Source: CAIXZV01 sp963697365
Lineage (GTDB): Bacteria; Chloroflexota; Limnocylindria; Limnocylindrales; CSP1-4
Length of the DNA stretch: 64,000 nucleotides
Assembly: GCA_963697365.1 (NCBI GenBank)
Contig: CAVONT010000002.1
Span: 1-64,000, forward strand
Direction: 5' to 3'
The position numbers and the translations under genes are program-made. Numbering within the stretch: position 1 is the first letter of the stretch; every line of letters begins with the position of its first letter. Below the pieces are notes generated by a model. That model saw nothing but the letters and a program-made list of their open reading frames with translations, was not told where the DNA came from and ran no database searches. Positions 52,415 through 60,890 of this stretch are shown one piece after another.

Positions 52415-52812
52415 AGGGTTTCGTCATCGGAGTCGTCGCGACGGCGCTCGCGTTCGCGCTGATGGACTGGCTCCTGCCCCAGGTCTCGATCGAGCCAGAC
52501 GACGACATCCTCGGGCTGCTCGGGCTGTCGCTGGTGTTCGGCCTGGTCAACGCCCTCATCAAGCCCATCGTCAAGCTCCTCTCGCTCCCGGTCACCCTGA
52601 TGACCCTGGGCCTGTTCGGCCTCGTGATCAACGTTGCCCTGCTCTTCCTGGTGTCCTGGGTCACGCAGTCCGTGCTCAACGTGACGCTGTCGATCGGCGG
52701 CTGGCCACAGGACGGGTTCACGCTCGAGGCCATCGTGGGCGCCCTCCTTGCATCGATCGTGCTGACCCTCATCCAGACGGCCATCGGCCTGATCGTGAAG
52801 GACGCCCGCTGA
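52411..52812 (+). CDS. Phage-holin-family 4 (superfamily IV) membrane protein
   Basis: A 133-residue membrane protein with four helices. The conserved GLVNALIKPIVKLLSLPVTLM loop between helices 2 and 3 identifies the holin_4_2/YvlD family, which is chromosomal and widespread; no phage link is implied. Function is unclear, possibly envelope stress. The GTG start overlaps the amidohydrolase stop. Confidence 0.85.
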   Translation: MKGFVIGVVATALAFALMDWLLPQVSIEPDDDILGLLGLSLVFGLVNALIKPIVKLLSLPVTLMTLGLFGLVINVALLFLVSWVTQSVLNVTLSIGGWPQDGFTLEAIVGALLASIVLTLIQTAIGLIVKDAR

Positions 52813-52820
52813 CGCCGGAC

Positions 52821-54128
52821 ATGCCCATGGCCGGCCCGGCGGGAGCGCCGCCCCCTGCCGCGACCCCGGCCGACGAACTGCGCGAGGCCGCCCGCCGGTT
52901 CGGCACACCCTGCTACGTGACGTCCGTCGCGGCAATGGCCGCCGCCGCCACGGAGCTGCGAGCGGCCTTCCCGGACCCGTGGCTTCGAGCCTTCTCGCTC
53001 AAGGCGAACGACGTGCCGGCCGTCGTCAGGCGTCTCGCGGAGCTCGGCCTCGACGCGAATGTCGTGTCCTCGGGCGAGTGGGCCGCGGCGCGGGCAGCCG
53101 GTCTGCCGAACGCGCGGATCACCCTCGAGGGCGTCGGCAAGTCGCCTGAAGACCTGAGGGCTGCGGTCCGGGCCGCGGCGGCCGGTATCCCGCTCCGCTG
53201 GGTGGCCGTGGAGAGTCCCGAGGAGCTCGAGGCGCTGGTGTCGCTCGCGGCTCGCGCGGGCCTGGGTCGTGGCGGGCGGCCACGCCTTGACATCCTGCTC
53301 CGGCTCAACCCCGACGTGACGCCCGAGACCCACGCGGGCCTCGCGGTAGGTCGCAGGTCGTCGAAGTTCGGGATGACGGAGACCGAGCTCACCGCTGCCC
53401 TCGCCGGACTGCCAGGGAGTGGACCGCTTCGGGCGCGGGGCATCCACCTGCACGTCGGCTCGCAACTGGGGGCGGTGGATGCCTGGCGGGACGCGGTGCG
53501 ACGGACACTCGCGCTGCTGGCCCTGCTGGGAGCGGGGCGCGAGGACTTCGACACGCTCGACGCCGGCGGCGGCTTCCCGGTGGGCGACGAGGGCACGGTG
53601 CCGCCGCCGGCACGGTTCGCGGAGGAGGCTGCGGCACTGGTCGATGCCCTGCCGCCCGATCGACGCCCGCGCAGGATGGCCGTGGAGCCGGGCCGGTTCC
53701 TGGTGGCGCGGGCAGGATGGCTCGTCGCATCGGTGCTCCACGTGCGAGACCGTGCGGACAGTGAGCGCCTGGTCGTGCTGGACGCGGGAATGACCGAGCT
53801 CATCCGTCCGATGCTCTACGGCGCAGAGCACCCGGTCGAGGCACTGACGTCGCTGGGCCGGGTCGTCCACGCCTCCACCGACGGGCGTGCCGCACGGCCT
53901 GCCCGCCTCGACGGCCCTGTTTGCGAGAGCACCGACACCTTCGGTCGGGTCGACCTGCAGCCCCTCCGGCGCGGCGACCTCGTCGCGATCGGGTGGGCCG
54001 GTGCATATGCAGCATCGATGGCGATGGCCTACAACGGCCGGCCCGCCGCGCCGCAAGTGCTCATCGAGGCGGATGGCCGCCTGACGCTCGGCCGGCGGCG
54101 CGGGCGCGCGACCCTTCGTGTCGGTTAG
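52821..54128 (+). CDS. lysA: Diaminopimelate decarboxylase
   Basis: A fold-III PLP-dependent decarboxylase of 435 residues that would make lysine from meso-diaminopimelate. The PLP Lys61 is in LRAFSLKANDVPAVV. Other landmarks are GLDANVVSSGEW, LLRLNPDVTPETHAGLAVG, SKFGM, GIHLHVGSQL, DTLDAGGGFPV, AVEPGRFLVARAG, and the dimer-partner residues CESTDTFGRVDLQPLRRGDL. The substrate-specificity helix cannot be used to exclude related ornithine-type or amino-acid decarboxylases. ATG at 52821 has a weak ribosome site; 52827 is an alternative. Confidence 0.85.
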   Translation: MPMAGPAGAPPPAATPADELREAARRFGTPCYVTSVAAMAAAATELRAAFPDPWLRAFSLKANDVPAVVRRLAELGLDANVVSSGEWAAARAAGLPNARITLEGVGKSPEDLRAAVRAAAAGIPLRWVAVESPEELEALVSLAARAGLGRGGRPRLDILLRLNPDVTPETHAGLAVGRRSSKFGMTETELTAALAGLPGSGPLRARGIHLHVGSQLGAVDAWRDAVRRTLALLALLGAGREDFDTLDAGGGFPVGDEGTVPPPARFAEEAAALVDALPPDRRPRRMAVEPGRFLVARAGWLVASVLHVRDRADSERLVVLDAGMTELIRPMLYGAEHPVEALTSLGRVVHASTDGRAARPARLDGPVCESTDTFGRVDLQPLRRGDLVAIGWAGAYAASMAMAYNGRPAAPQVLIEADGRLTLGRRRGRATLRVG

Positions 54129-54137
54129 GCTGCACGC

Positions 54138-55877
54138 GTGATCAAGATCTCGAGTCCGGCCCGCCGGCACGCCCTGGCTGCGCTTGGATCGGCCACCATC
54201 GCCCTGCTCGTCCTCGTGCCCGCCGTGATCGCGGCCGGCCCGCCATTTCCGGAGCCCGTCAACGACCAGGCGGTCTACGACACCGCCGGCGCACTCGACC
54301 CGGGCACGATCGCCCAGGTCGAGGCACGGATCGACGAGATCGAGCAGCGGACCGGCGCCGAGATCGTGGTCTACACGCAGCTCGTCCCGGACGGCGTGAC
54401 GGAGGGTGAGGCCGAGTCCCACGCGCAGGCCCTCATGGACCAGTGGGGCGTCGGGCGCAAGGGCATCGACGACGGCCTGGTGATCCTGTTCGACCTGGGG
54501 CAGAACGACCCATGCCACGGCCAGGTCCAGCTGTACGCGGGCCCGGGCTTCCGGGCGACGTTCCTGACCAACGAGGAGCGCCAGGCGATCTTCGAGAACG
54601 ACATGCTCCCCTACCTGCGGAGCTGCAACCTTGACTCCGCGCTGCTCGTGGCCATGGGCCGGGTCAACGCCTCGGCAACCCCGGAGCACGCAAGCGAGCT
54701 CCAGACCGCGCGCCAGGTGAACGCGGTCCTCGGCCTGGTCGTCGCGCCGCTCATCGCCCTCCTGTGCATCGGCGGAGGGCTCCTGCGCTGGCGGTCTGCG
54801 GGCAAGGACCCGGTGTATCTCGACGATCCGTCCATCCTCATGCCGGCCCCGCCGCCCGGCCTCACTCCCGCCGCGGGGGCCGCCGTCCGCGACGGCTCCG
54901 TGACGCGGCGCGCGCTCACCGCCGCGAGCCTCGATCTCGCTGCCCGAGGCCAGATCGGCTTCAAGGCGGTGGAGGGCGGGCTGCTGGCGAGCCACCCGGA
55001 GATCGGTGTGTACACGGGCGACGCGCTCACGAGCGACCCGGTCGAGCAGAGGCGTCTCGCCCGGGCCCGGCGGCGCCCGATGGACGACGCGACCCGCTAC
55101 CTGCTGGGCAGGCTCACCAGCCTCGGCGGTGCAGGCGGCTACGTCGAGCCCTCCAAGCTGCTGAAGCTGGGCACGGACGTCGGCAAGTTCGACACCCGCC
55201 TCGAGCAGCACCTCGTGGGCGAGGGGTGGTACCGCGAGCGGCCGTCAGCGGTGACGGGGCGCTGGGTCGGACGTGGGGTGGTCCTGTTCGCCCTCGGTGT
55301 CCTCGCGGTCATCCTCGGCGTGAACCTCCCCTCGAGCGGCGTGATCATGGTCGCGGCATCGCTGATCGTGTCCGGTGTCGGCGTCGTCTGGATCGGGACG
55401 GCCATGCCCGCCCGGACCAAGCAGGGATCGGTCATCGTCGCGATGCTCGAGGCCTACCGGCGCACGCTCGAGAAGACGATGGCCCAGGCGAGGAACATGG
55501 GCGAGGTCGCCCAGGCGTCGGCGGTCCCGCTGATCGAGGGTCCGGACGACGCCGTCGTGTGGGGCGTGGCCCTCGGTCTCCAGGACGAGGTCGAGCAGGT
55601 CCTCCAGCGATCCGCCGAGGACCTCTCCATGGGACAGGTCCGCCAGCCGTACATGCCGGGCTGGTATCACGCACCGGGCCACGGGTCCGCGGGCGGCGGT
55701 GGGATCGCGCCAGGCCTGATGTCGGCCTCGCCCATCCCGGATTTCGGCGGGATGATGTCGGCGCTGGGCACGATCGGGAACGCTCCGTCCTCGTCGGGCG
55801 GGAGCGGTGGGAGCGGCGGCGGGTTCAGCGGTGGCAGCTCCGGGGGCGGCGGCGGGGGCGCGGGCGGCGGATTCTGA
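54138..55877 (+). CDS. TPM/DUF2207-type membrane protein
   Basis: A 579-residue exported protein. Signal (IALLVLVPAVIAAGPPF), then a TPM domain (YDTAGALDPGTIAQVEARID, TGAEIVVYTQLVPDG, DDGLVILFDLG, QVQLYAGPGFRATF), a membrane helix (LVVAPLIALLCIGGGLLRW), and a cytoplasmic winged-helix region as in DUF2207 (RRALTAASLDLAARGQIGFK). Two more helices (VVLFALGVLAVILGVNL, VSGVGVVWIGTAMP) precede a Gly/Ser-rich tail ending GGAGGGF. TPM proteins assist membrane protein complex repair or assembly in other bacteria; the Gly-rich tail may aid surface localisation. Confidence 0.82.
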   Translation: MIKISSPARRHALAALGSATIALLVLVPAVIAAGPPFPEPVNDQAVYDTAGALDPGTIAQVEARIDEIEQRTGAEIVVYTQLVPDGVTEGEAESHAQALMDQWGVGRKGIDDGLVILFDLGQNDPCHGQVQLYAGPGFRATFLTNEERQAIFENDMLPYLRSCNLDSALLVAMGRVNASATPEHASELQTARQVNAVLGLVVAPLIALLCIGGGLLRWRSAGKDPVYLDDPSILMPAPPPGLTPAAGAAVRDGSVTRRALTAASLDLAARGQIGFKAVEGGLLASHPEIGVYTGDALTSDPVEQRRLARARRRPMDDATRYLLGRLTSLGGAGGYVEPSKLLKLGTDVGKFDTRLEQHLVGEGWYRERPSAVTGRWVGRGVVLFALGVLAVILGVNLPSSGVIMVAASLIVSGVGVVWIGTAMPARTKQGSVIVAMLEAYRRTLEKTMAQARNMGEVAQASAVPLIEGPDDAVVWGVALGLQDEVEQVLQRSAEDLSMGQVRQPYMPGWYHAPGHGSAGGGGIAPGLMSASPIPDFGGMMSALGTIGNAPSSSGGSGGSGGGFSGGSSGGGGGGAGGGF

Positions 55878-55940
55878 GCGCGTCGCGGGCCTCGGGCAGG
55901 GTTTCAGCCTCGCTCACCCATCCCCGGTACACTCGGGTGC

Positions 55941-56276
55941 ATGGGAGCAACGGACGTGATGGAGATCTTCTTCGAGCGCCTCAACGAGGGCGACGTTCCC
56001 GGCGCTGTCGCGCTCATGGACGAGCGCATCGAGATGCGGATCCACGTGGGCGACAACGCGCGCACGCTGCGCGGCATCGAGCAGGTCGGCGGCTGGTTCC
56101 TCCGCGCCGACAAGGGCCTCAAGATGGTTCCGGGCGACGAGCGTGACCTGGGCAACACCTACCAGGCGGACGTCGTCGTGGTCCGGCCCGGGGCGCCATC
56201 CCAGCACCTGGACGCGCAGTTCCGGGTCGAGGCGGGCAAGCTCACGAGCATCAACCTGACGCCCTTCTCGCGCTAG
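55941..56276 (+). CDS. NTF2/SnoaL-like small protein
   Basis: A 111-residue single-domain protein with the cone-fold start MEIFFERLNEGDVPGAVALM and alternating strands ending LDAQFRVEAGKLTSINLTPF. This fold serves as a small enzyme or binding domain; the ligand is unknown. It is monocistronic, convergent with the LysM gene. Confidence 0.75.
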   Translation: MGATDVMEIFFERLNEGDVPGAVALMDERIEMRIHVGDNARTLRGIEQVGGWFLRADKGLKMVPGDERDLGNTYQADVVVVRPGAPSQHLDAQFRVEAGKLTSINLTPFSR

Positions 56277-56298
56277 CGGGCAGCGAAGCCGTCGGGGG

Positions 56299-56373
56299 CG
56301 GCCTCAAGGCGCGGTGACCTCCCCGCGACACGATGATCGTCCAGGGGCGCGGAACCGGCCTCAAGGCGCGGTG
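56299..56373. repeat. 18-bp direct repeat at the LysM gene end
   Basis: CGGCCTCAAGGCGCGGTG occurs at 56299-56316 and 56356-56373; the second copy spans the stop codon of the LysM gene. It looks like a short duplication of the gene's end. Confidence 0.7.
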
Positions 56374-57842
56374 GTGTCCTCCACGGTCCCGTCCTCGACC
56401 GTGTCGTCGACGATCTCCTCCGCTACCGGCACCGGCACCGTGATCTTCTGGCCGACCTTGATCTTGTCCGGGTTCTTGATCTTCGGGTTGGCTGCCAGCA
56501 GTTCCTCGGCAGTGATCCCGAACTTCTTCGCGATCCTGGAGATCGTGTCGCCATCCTTGATCGTGTAGACCTGCGGGGTGGGCTCCGGCTGGAGCGTGGG
56601 CTCCGGCTCCGCGGTGGTCTCCTCGGTGGCGACGGGCGTCGGACGCGCCCCAGCACCTTCCTCGTCCTTGGCGCCGATGCCGAGAAGCATCGGTCCCACG
56701 AAGAACAGGAACGCAGCTGCCGCCACCAGCGCGATGACCGCCAGGCCGAGCGGCGGGATGCCTCCGATCCGCGGAAGCCCGATCCGCGTCCGCAGCGAGG
56801 GATAGGCCTCGTAGCGACGGGCAGGCTCCCATGCGGGACCGAAGAGCTCCTGTGCGTCCTGTTCCCTGCTGCGCTTGTCGCGGGCGGCAGCGTCCCGACT
56901 CCCTGCGGGCGGCATCGGCGTGCGTGGAGCGGTCTGCGGCTCACGGCCTGGCCCGACACGCTGGGCCTCGTAGCGCCGGCGCCCTCCTGACGAGGTCGAC
57001 GGCCGGGCGGTGGCTGCGGCGACGGCCGCGGTGCCTGGCCCGGCCCAGTCATCGAGATCATCGGGTCCCGCGACAGGCGACGAAGGAGGCGGGACAGACG
57101 CGACCTGTGCCGCATACGGGTCCCCGCCGGCGAACCGGTCCGCGGCGCTGCCCGCGAGACCTTGCGACGGATCCCCGGGTGCGACGGACTTCGCGGCCAG
57201 GAATGACGGAGCCTCGATTGGCGCGGGCGCCGGGTAGCGGCCGCTCTCGTCCTCGTCGGCATAGCGGCCATCATCAAGCGGTGGCAGGTCATCGTACGGA
57301 CCGCCACCGTAGAGCGCGCCGTCATCGGGGGGGGCGTCGTCCGCTTCGGCGAGCCACGGGGGCGGAGCTGCCCAGTCACGCTGCGGAGACCGCTTGGGCG
57401 CCTCCGGTCCACTCGGAGGGACCGACGCGGCAGGCCCGCTGCTCGCGGGCGGCGCGTAGCGGTCGGGGGGCGGGGCGTACGCCTCGGGGGGCGGCCCAGA
57501 GCGCTCCGATCCGGATGTGCTCCGGACCCCCGAGTCGAGAGGCGGCAAAGGCGCCCCCGACGACGGCTCGGCCGGGCGACCCGACGATGCCTGGGCCGCG
57601 GCGGCGCCACGGGCGATGGCAGCCTCGCGACGGGCCCAGTCCTGGAACGCGGGGCAGACGGGGAACGCCGACGAGAGGCAGTAGGCCTCCTGGTGGGCGA
57701 GGGCGCGAGTCGCGGGCCGGGGTTCGGCGAAGCAGCGGTGCCGGTGGTCGGGTGCGAGCGACCGCCCATCGCGGTCGTCGTCGTACGCGACGAACGGACA
57801 GGCAGGCGCACCGTCGACGGTCGGGAGACCACGCTCGCTCAT
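56361..57842 (-). CDS. LysM membrane protein with N-terminal Cys motif
   Basis: A 493-residue protein. The N-terminal segment ACPFVAYDDDRDGR, HRCFAEP, QEAYCLSSAFPVCPAF has four Cys spaced as in a domain that is common in Chloroflexota LysM proteins and probably binds a metal. A Pro/Gly/Asp-rich disordered region of about 260 residues follows, then one membrane helix (PPLGLAVIALVAAAAFLFFV), and a LysM peptidoglycan- or chitin-binding domain (YTIKDGDTISRIAKKFGITA) near the C-terminus. It would tether the cell wall. The CYTH gene lies upstream on the same strand. Confidence 0.87.
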   Translation of the reverse strand: MSERGLPTVDGAPACPFVAYDDDRDGRSLAPDHRHRCFAEPRPATRALAHQEAYCLSSAFPVCPAFQDWARREAAIARGAAAAQASSGRPAEPSSGAPLPPLDSGVRSTSGSERSGPPPEAYAPPPDRYAPPASSGPAASVPPSGPEAPKRSPQRDWAAPPPWLAEADDAPPDDGALYGGGPYDDLPPLDDGRYADEDESGRYPAPAPIEAPSFLAAKSVAPGDPSQGLAGSAADRFAGGDPYAAQVASVPPPSSPVAGPDDLDDWAGPGTAAVAAATARPSTSSGGRRRYEAQRVGPGREPQTAPRTPMPPAGSRDAAARDKRSREQDAQELFGPAWEPARRYEAYPSLRTRIGLPRIGGIPPLGLAVIALVAAAAFLFFVGPMLLGIGAKDEEGAGARPTPVATEETTAEPEPTLQPEPTPQVYTIKDGDTISRIAKKFGITAEELLAANPKIKNPDKIKVGQKITVPVPVAEEIVDDTVEDGTVEDTTAP

Positions 57843-57874
57843 CGCGGCGATGATACCCGGATGGCGGACGTGGT

Positions 57875-58396
57875 TCAGCCGGCGTCCCAGTCCGGGACGA
57901 CGCATCCCGATCGGGCGAGGTTGGCATTGAGGTAGGTAGGATCGCCGGTCACGTCCACCCACTCCCCGATCCAGTCCGGCAGCTCCACCGCCTCGTCGTC
58001 GGTCGCCAGCTCGACTTCGAGCAGGACCAACCCCGCTGGCACCTCGAAGACGTCGATCTCGAGCTTCTGCGTGCCGTGGGGCACGACATGGCGGGTCTTG
58101 CGAATCCGGCGGCGTGCAGGGTCCGCCTCCTGGAGCAGGCCCTGGAACTCGTCAGCGTCGATCACCGCCTCCTCCTCGCGGAAGGCGAAGTCGCGCAGGC
58201 GCTCCTTGCGGGTGAGACGGTGCTCAACCCGCCCGTCGGCGTCCTCGGTGCGACGCACGCGTCGGCCCGGCGGGTCGCCGGCGAGGTACACCTGCTCCAA
58301 CGTGCGCGCCACGGCCCCGTGCTCCAGCAGGACCCCGGCGTCCGGCACTGCCAGGAGCCGGTACTTGCGCTCGATCTCGATGCCGACCGATCCCAT
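57875..58396 (-). CDS. CYTH-domain phosphohydrolase
   Basis: A 173-residue CYTH/triphosphate-tunnel protein: IEIERKYRLLAVPD is the diagnostic ExExK, followed by strands such as RVRRTEDADGRVEHRLTRKE and KLEIDVFEVPAGLVLLEVEL. Such proteins hydrolyse inorganic triphosphate, thiamine triphosphate or make cAMP. At 173 residues it is the small single-domain type. The ATG at 58396 places the motif near the start. It is transcribed away from sodN with 187 bases between starts. Confidence 0.85.
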   Translation of the reverse strand: MGSVGIEIERKYRLLAVPDAGVLLEHGAVARTLEQVYLAGDPPGRRVRRTEDADGRVEHRLTRKERLRDFAFREEEAVIDADEFQGLLQEADPARRRIRKTRHVVPHGTQKLEIDVFEVPAGLVLLEVELATDDEAVELPDWIGEWVDVTGDPTYLNANLARSGCVVPDWDAG

Positions 58397-58478
58397 GGCG
58401 CCGATCCTAGTCGACATGGTCGTCGTCCGGCTCGCCCGCCGTGGAGGGCGTGGCTGGCCAGGCCCGGCCGCCGCCCGT

Positions 58479-58508
58479 TTGACAGTCTTCGACGTTCGCG
58501 CAGACACT
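58479..58508 (+). promoter_or_regulatory. Candidate sodN promoter
   Basis: TTGACA (58479-58484) and GACACT (58503-58508) with an 18-base spacer lie 75 bases upstream of the sodN GTG. The -35 is perfect; the -10 is weak. No obvious nickel-regulator palindrome is seen. Confidence 0.5.
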
Positions 58509-58582
58509 CGTGGGAGTCCGGGCACACGCCCGGCACGTCCCCGTCTGCGGCCCGCCACGCCGCCACCCCGGAGGTTGTCCAG

Positions 58583-59014
58583 GTGTCAGTCATCTCCAGG
58601 ATCATCGCCCCCCGCACGACCGTCCGCGCCCACTGCGACCTGCCGTGTGGCGTGTACGACCCCGAACAGGCCCGGATCGAGGCCGAGTCCGTCTACCGCA
58701 TCACCCAGCGCTACCTCGCCAGTGAGGACCCCGCCTTCCGGGCCCGCGCGATCGTCCTGCGCGAGAAGCAGGCCGATCTCGTGAAGCACCACCTCGACAC
58801 GCTCTGGCACGACTACTTCAAGCCGGAGCACCTCGAGGCCGTCCCCAACCTGCACGACCTCTTCTGGAATGCCGCCAAGCAGGTCTCCAAGGCCCGAGGC
58901 TCGGTCGACCTGGCCGACGCCCAGAAGCTTCTCGACCTGATCGATGAGATCGACGCCGCCTGGAAGGCCACCGACGGGCCGGCCAAGACCCGCATCGCCG
59001 GCCGCCCCGGCTGA
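58583..59014 (+). CDS. sodN: Nickel superoxide dismutase
   Basis: A 143-residue precursor of the Ni-SOD that dismutates superoxide. The mature enzyme begins HCDLPCGVYDP, the Ni-hook, with His17, Cys18 and Cys22 of the precursor as metal ligands. The first 16 residues (SVISRIIAPRTTVRA after the initiator) are the leader to be cut off by the maturation protease. GGAGG is 8 bases before GTG 58583. sodX follows after a terminator-like hairpin, the usual arrangement. A nickel/cobalt importer is encoded at the other end of the window. Confidence 0.95.
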   Translation: MSVISRIIAPRTTVRAHCDLPCGVYDPEQARIEAESVYRITQRYLASEDPAFRARAIVLREKQADLVKHHLDTLWHDYFKPEHLEAVPNLHDLFWNAAKQVSKARGSVDLADAQKLLDLIDEIDAAWKATDGPAKTRIAGRPG

Positions 59015-59039
59015 TCGGCACGATCAAGACCGAACCTGG

Positions 59040-59061
59040 GGCCCCGTCTCGCGACGGGGCC
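59040..59061 (+). terminator. Hairpin between sodN and sodX
   Basis: GGCCCCGTC-TCGC-GACGGGGCC, a perfect 9-bp stem with four-base loop, followed by TCGCCGTTT. It probably reduces readthrough so that sodX is made at a lower level than sodN. Confidence 0.75.
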
Positions 59062-59081
59062 TCGCCGTTTCCGGAGGTCGC

Positions 59082-59534
59082 ATGCCTGGCCGAGTGATCC
59101 GCGGTACCGCCCGGGTGCCCGGGTCCGCGCGGGGCCCGTGGCGGGTGACGGTCGCCGAGGCGTCCATGCTTCCGGCGATCGCGCCCGGCGACTGGCTGCT
59201 GGTCGATCCGACCACACGGCGCTGGCCGCGACGCGGCAGCGTGGTCGTCTTCCGCGAGCCCGGAGCGGGCGAGCTCGCGATCAAGCGAGTGGTCGGCCGG
59301 CCGGGTGACTGGATCTCGTTCGGGGACAGCTGGCTGCAGCTGGCCGATGACGAGGCGTGGCTCCTGTCGGATGCGAGCGACGAGGAGGCCGCCGCAGCAG
59401 GCTGGGGCCGCCCGCGCGACTCGCGGACCTATGGGCCGGTGCCCGTGGAGGCCTTGCTGGGGCGGGCCTGGTTCCGCTATGGGCCGCTGCGGCGCACCGG
59501 GAGGATCGCGAAGGGCCCCGTCAGGGGCGGCTGA
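59082..59534 (+). CDS. sodX: Ni-SOD maturation protease
   Basis: A 150-residue signal-peptidase-like (S26) enzyme that removes the Ni-SOD leader to expose the N-terminal His. The catalytic Ser28 is in VAEASMLPAIAPGDWLLVD, and Lys68 in LAIKRVVGRPGDW is the base. There is no long membrane helix, as expected for the family. GGAGG precedes ATG 59082. Adjacent to sodN, separated by a hairpin. Confidence 0.93.
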   Translation: MPGRVIRGTARVPGSARGPWRVTVAEASMLPAIAPGDWLLVDPTTRRWPRRGSVVVFREPGAGELAIKRVVGRPGDWISFGDSWLQLADDEAWLLSDASDEEAAAAGWGRPRDSRTYGPVPVEALLGRAWFRYGPLRRTGRIAKGPVRGG

Positions 59535-59595
59535 GGACGGCCCCACCGGGCGCAACGCAGGCGACACATTCCAATCCCCGGCCTAGGATCGCGTC

Positions 59596-60839
59596 ATGGA
59601 CGACCTCCGAACCGCGCTCCCCGCCTTCGATCCCGAGGCCCGACTGGCCGCCGCACCGGACCCCTGGGACTACCTGCCGATGCCCGCGGTGCGCCCCGGA
59701 CCGCCGTGGGCCATGACCGAGTCGATCGCGGCCCAGCCCGCCCTTGCGGGACGGATCGTGGCGCGCCTCGTGGCCGACGGCTCCGCGGCCGCCCTTGCCG
59801 CAGCCCTCCGGGAGGCGGCAGCGGCCGGTGCCCCGGTGGTCGTGACCGGCTGTGGTACATCGGAGCATGCCGCGATGGGCGTCGCGGCGATCCTGCGCGA
59901 CGGCTGGCGGGCGGCGGGCCTCGCGGGCGACGGTCCGAGGAGCGTCCAGGCGTTCGAGCTGTCGCTGGAGCCGTCGAGCTGGTGGCCTGGTGATCGGGAT
60001 CAGCCACGAGGGCGGGACGGCGGCGACGCTCGCCGCGATGGAGGCGTGCCGTGGACGCGGGGCCCGGGTGGCGGCCATCACCGGCAGCGCCGGCTCGCCC
60101 GGTGGGGCTCGCCGCCAGCATCAGCGTGGCCACCTTGGAGATGGACCGGTCCTGGTGCCACACGATCGGCTACACGTCGCCGCTCGTCGCTGCGACCGCC
60201 GTGGCCGGCCTGCTGGCCGGAGGCACGCCCAACCCCGAGCGGCCGACGGCCCGCCTGCTCGACGGCATCGAGGCGGCGTGGGCGCCGCGGGCCCGGCGGC
60301 CGACGGGCCGCGGAGGCCATCGGCGCAGCGGCCGGGGCGGCCGACCACCTGCTCGTGATCGCGCTCTGGCGTGGACCGGGTGACGGCCCGCGAGCTCGTG
60401 CTCAAGGTCGAGGAGGCGGCGCACGTGCCCTCCGCGGCTCGCGACCTCGAGACGTTCCTGCACGGCCACCTCCCGGCGACGGGTCCCGGAACGGCGTCTC
60501 ATCGCGCTGCTCCTCGAGCGCGGCGGCCTCGAGGCCAGGGCCGAGCGGCTGCGCCAGGCCCTGCGCGCCGCGGCGGCGGTGGGCATGCGGCCTGCGGCCA
60601 TCCTCGGCTCGGCGGCGGCGGATCTCGTCCCGGACGAGCTCACGCCCGGCGGCCGGCTCGTCGTCCCGGACCAGCCCACGATGCCCAACGCGCCGTCCGC
60701 CCTCCTCGGGGCCGCGGGTCCGCTGCAGCTCGTGACGCTCGCGATCAGCGCGGCACGGAGCACCAACCCCGACCCGATCCGGCGCGACGACCCGGTGTAC
60801 CTGCGGGCTGCCGAGGTCGCAGACACGCCCGAGGCCTGA
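59596..60839 (+). CDS. SIS-domain sugar isomerase-like protein, five frameshifts
   Basis: Two SIS (sugar-phosphate-binding) domains of the kind in glucosamine-6-phosphate synthase and deaminase-like proteins. It starts MDDLRTALPAFDPEARLAAA, with VVVTGCGTSEHAAMGVAAIL and LVIGISHEGGTAATLAAMEA in domain 1, and ELVLKVEEAAHVPSAARDLE, FLHGHLPATG and LIALLLERGGLEARAERLRQ in domain 2. The frame changes near 59980, 60105, 60300, 60370 and 60490, with no lost motifs between, so sequencing error is likely, though a decaying gene cannot be excluded. ATG 59596 lacks a clear ribosome site. Confidence 0.68.
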
Positions 60840-60890
60840 ACCGGCCGAAGGCCGACCCAGCCGGCCGCAGGCCGAGGGGCCCGCCCCGGG

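Noticed and set aside
52411..52812. Prophage, suggested by a holin-family protein
   Set aside because: This family is chromosomal and no phage structural, lysis or integrase gene is nearby.
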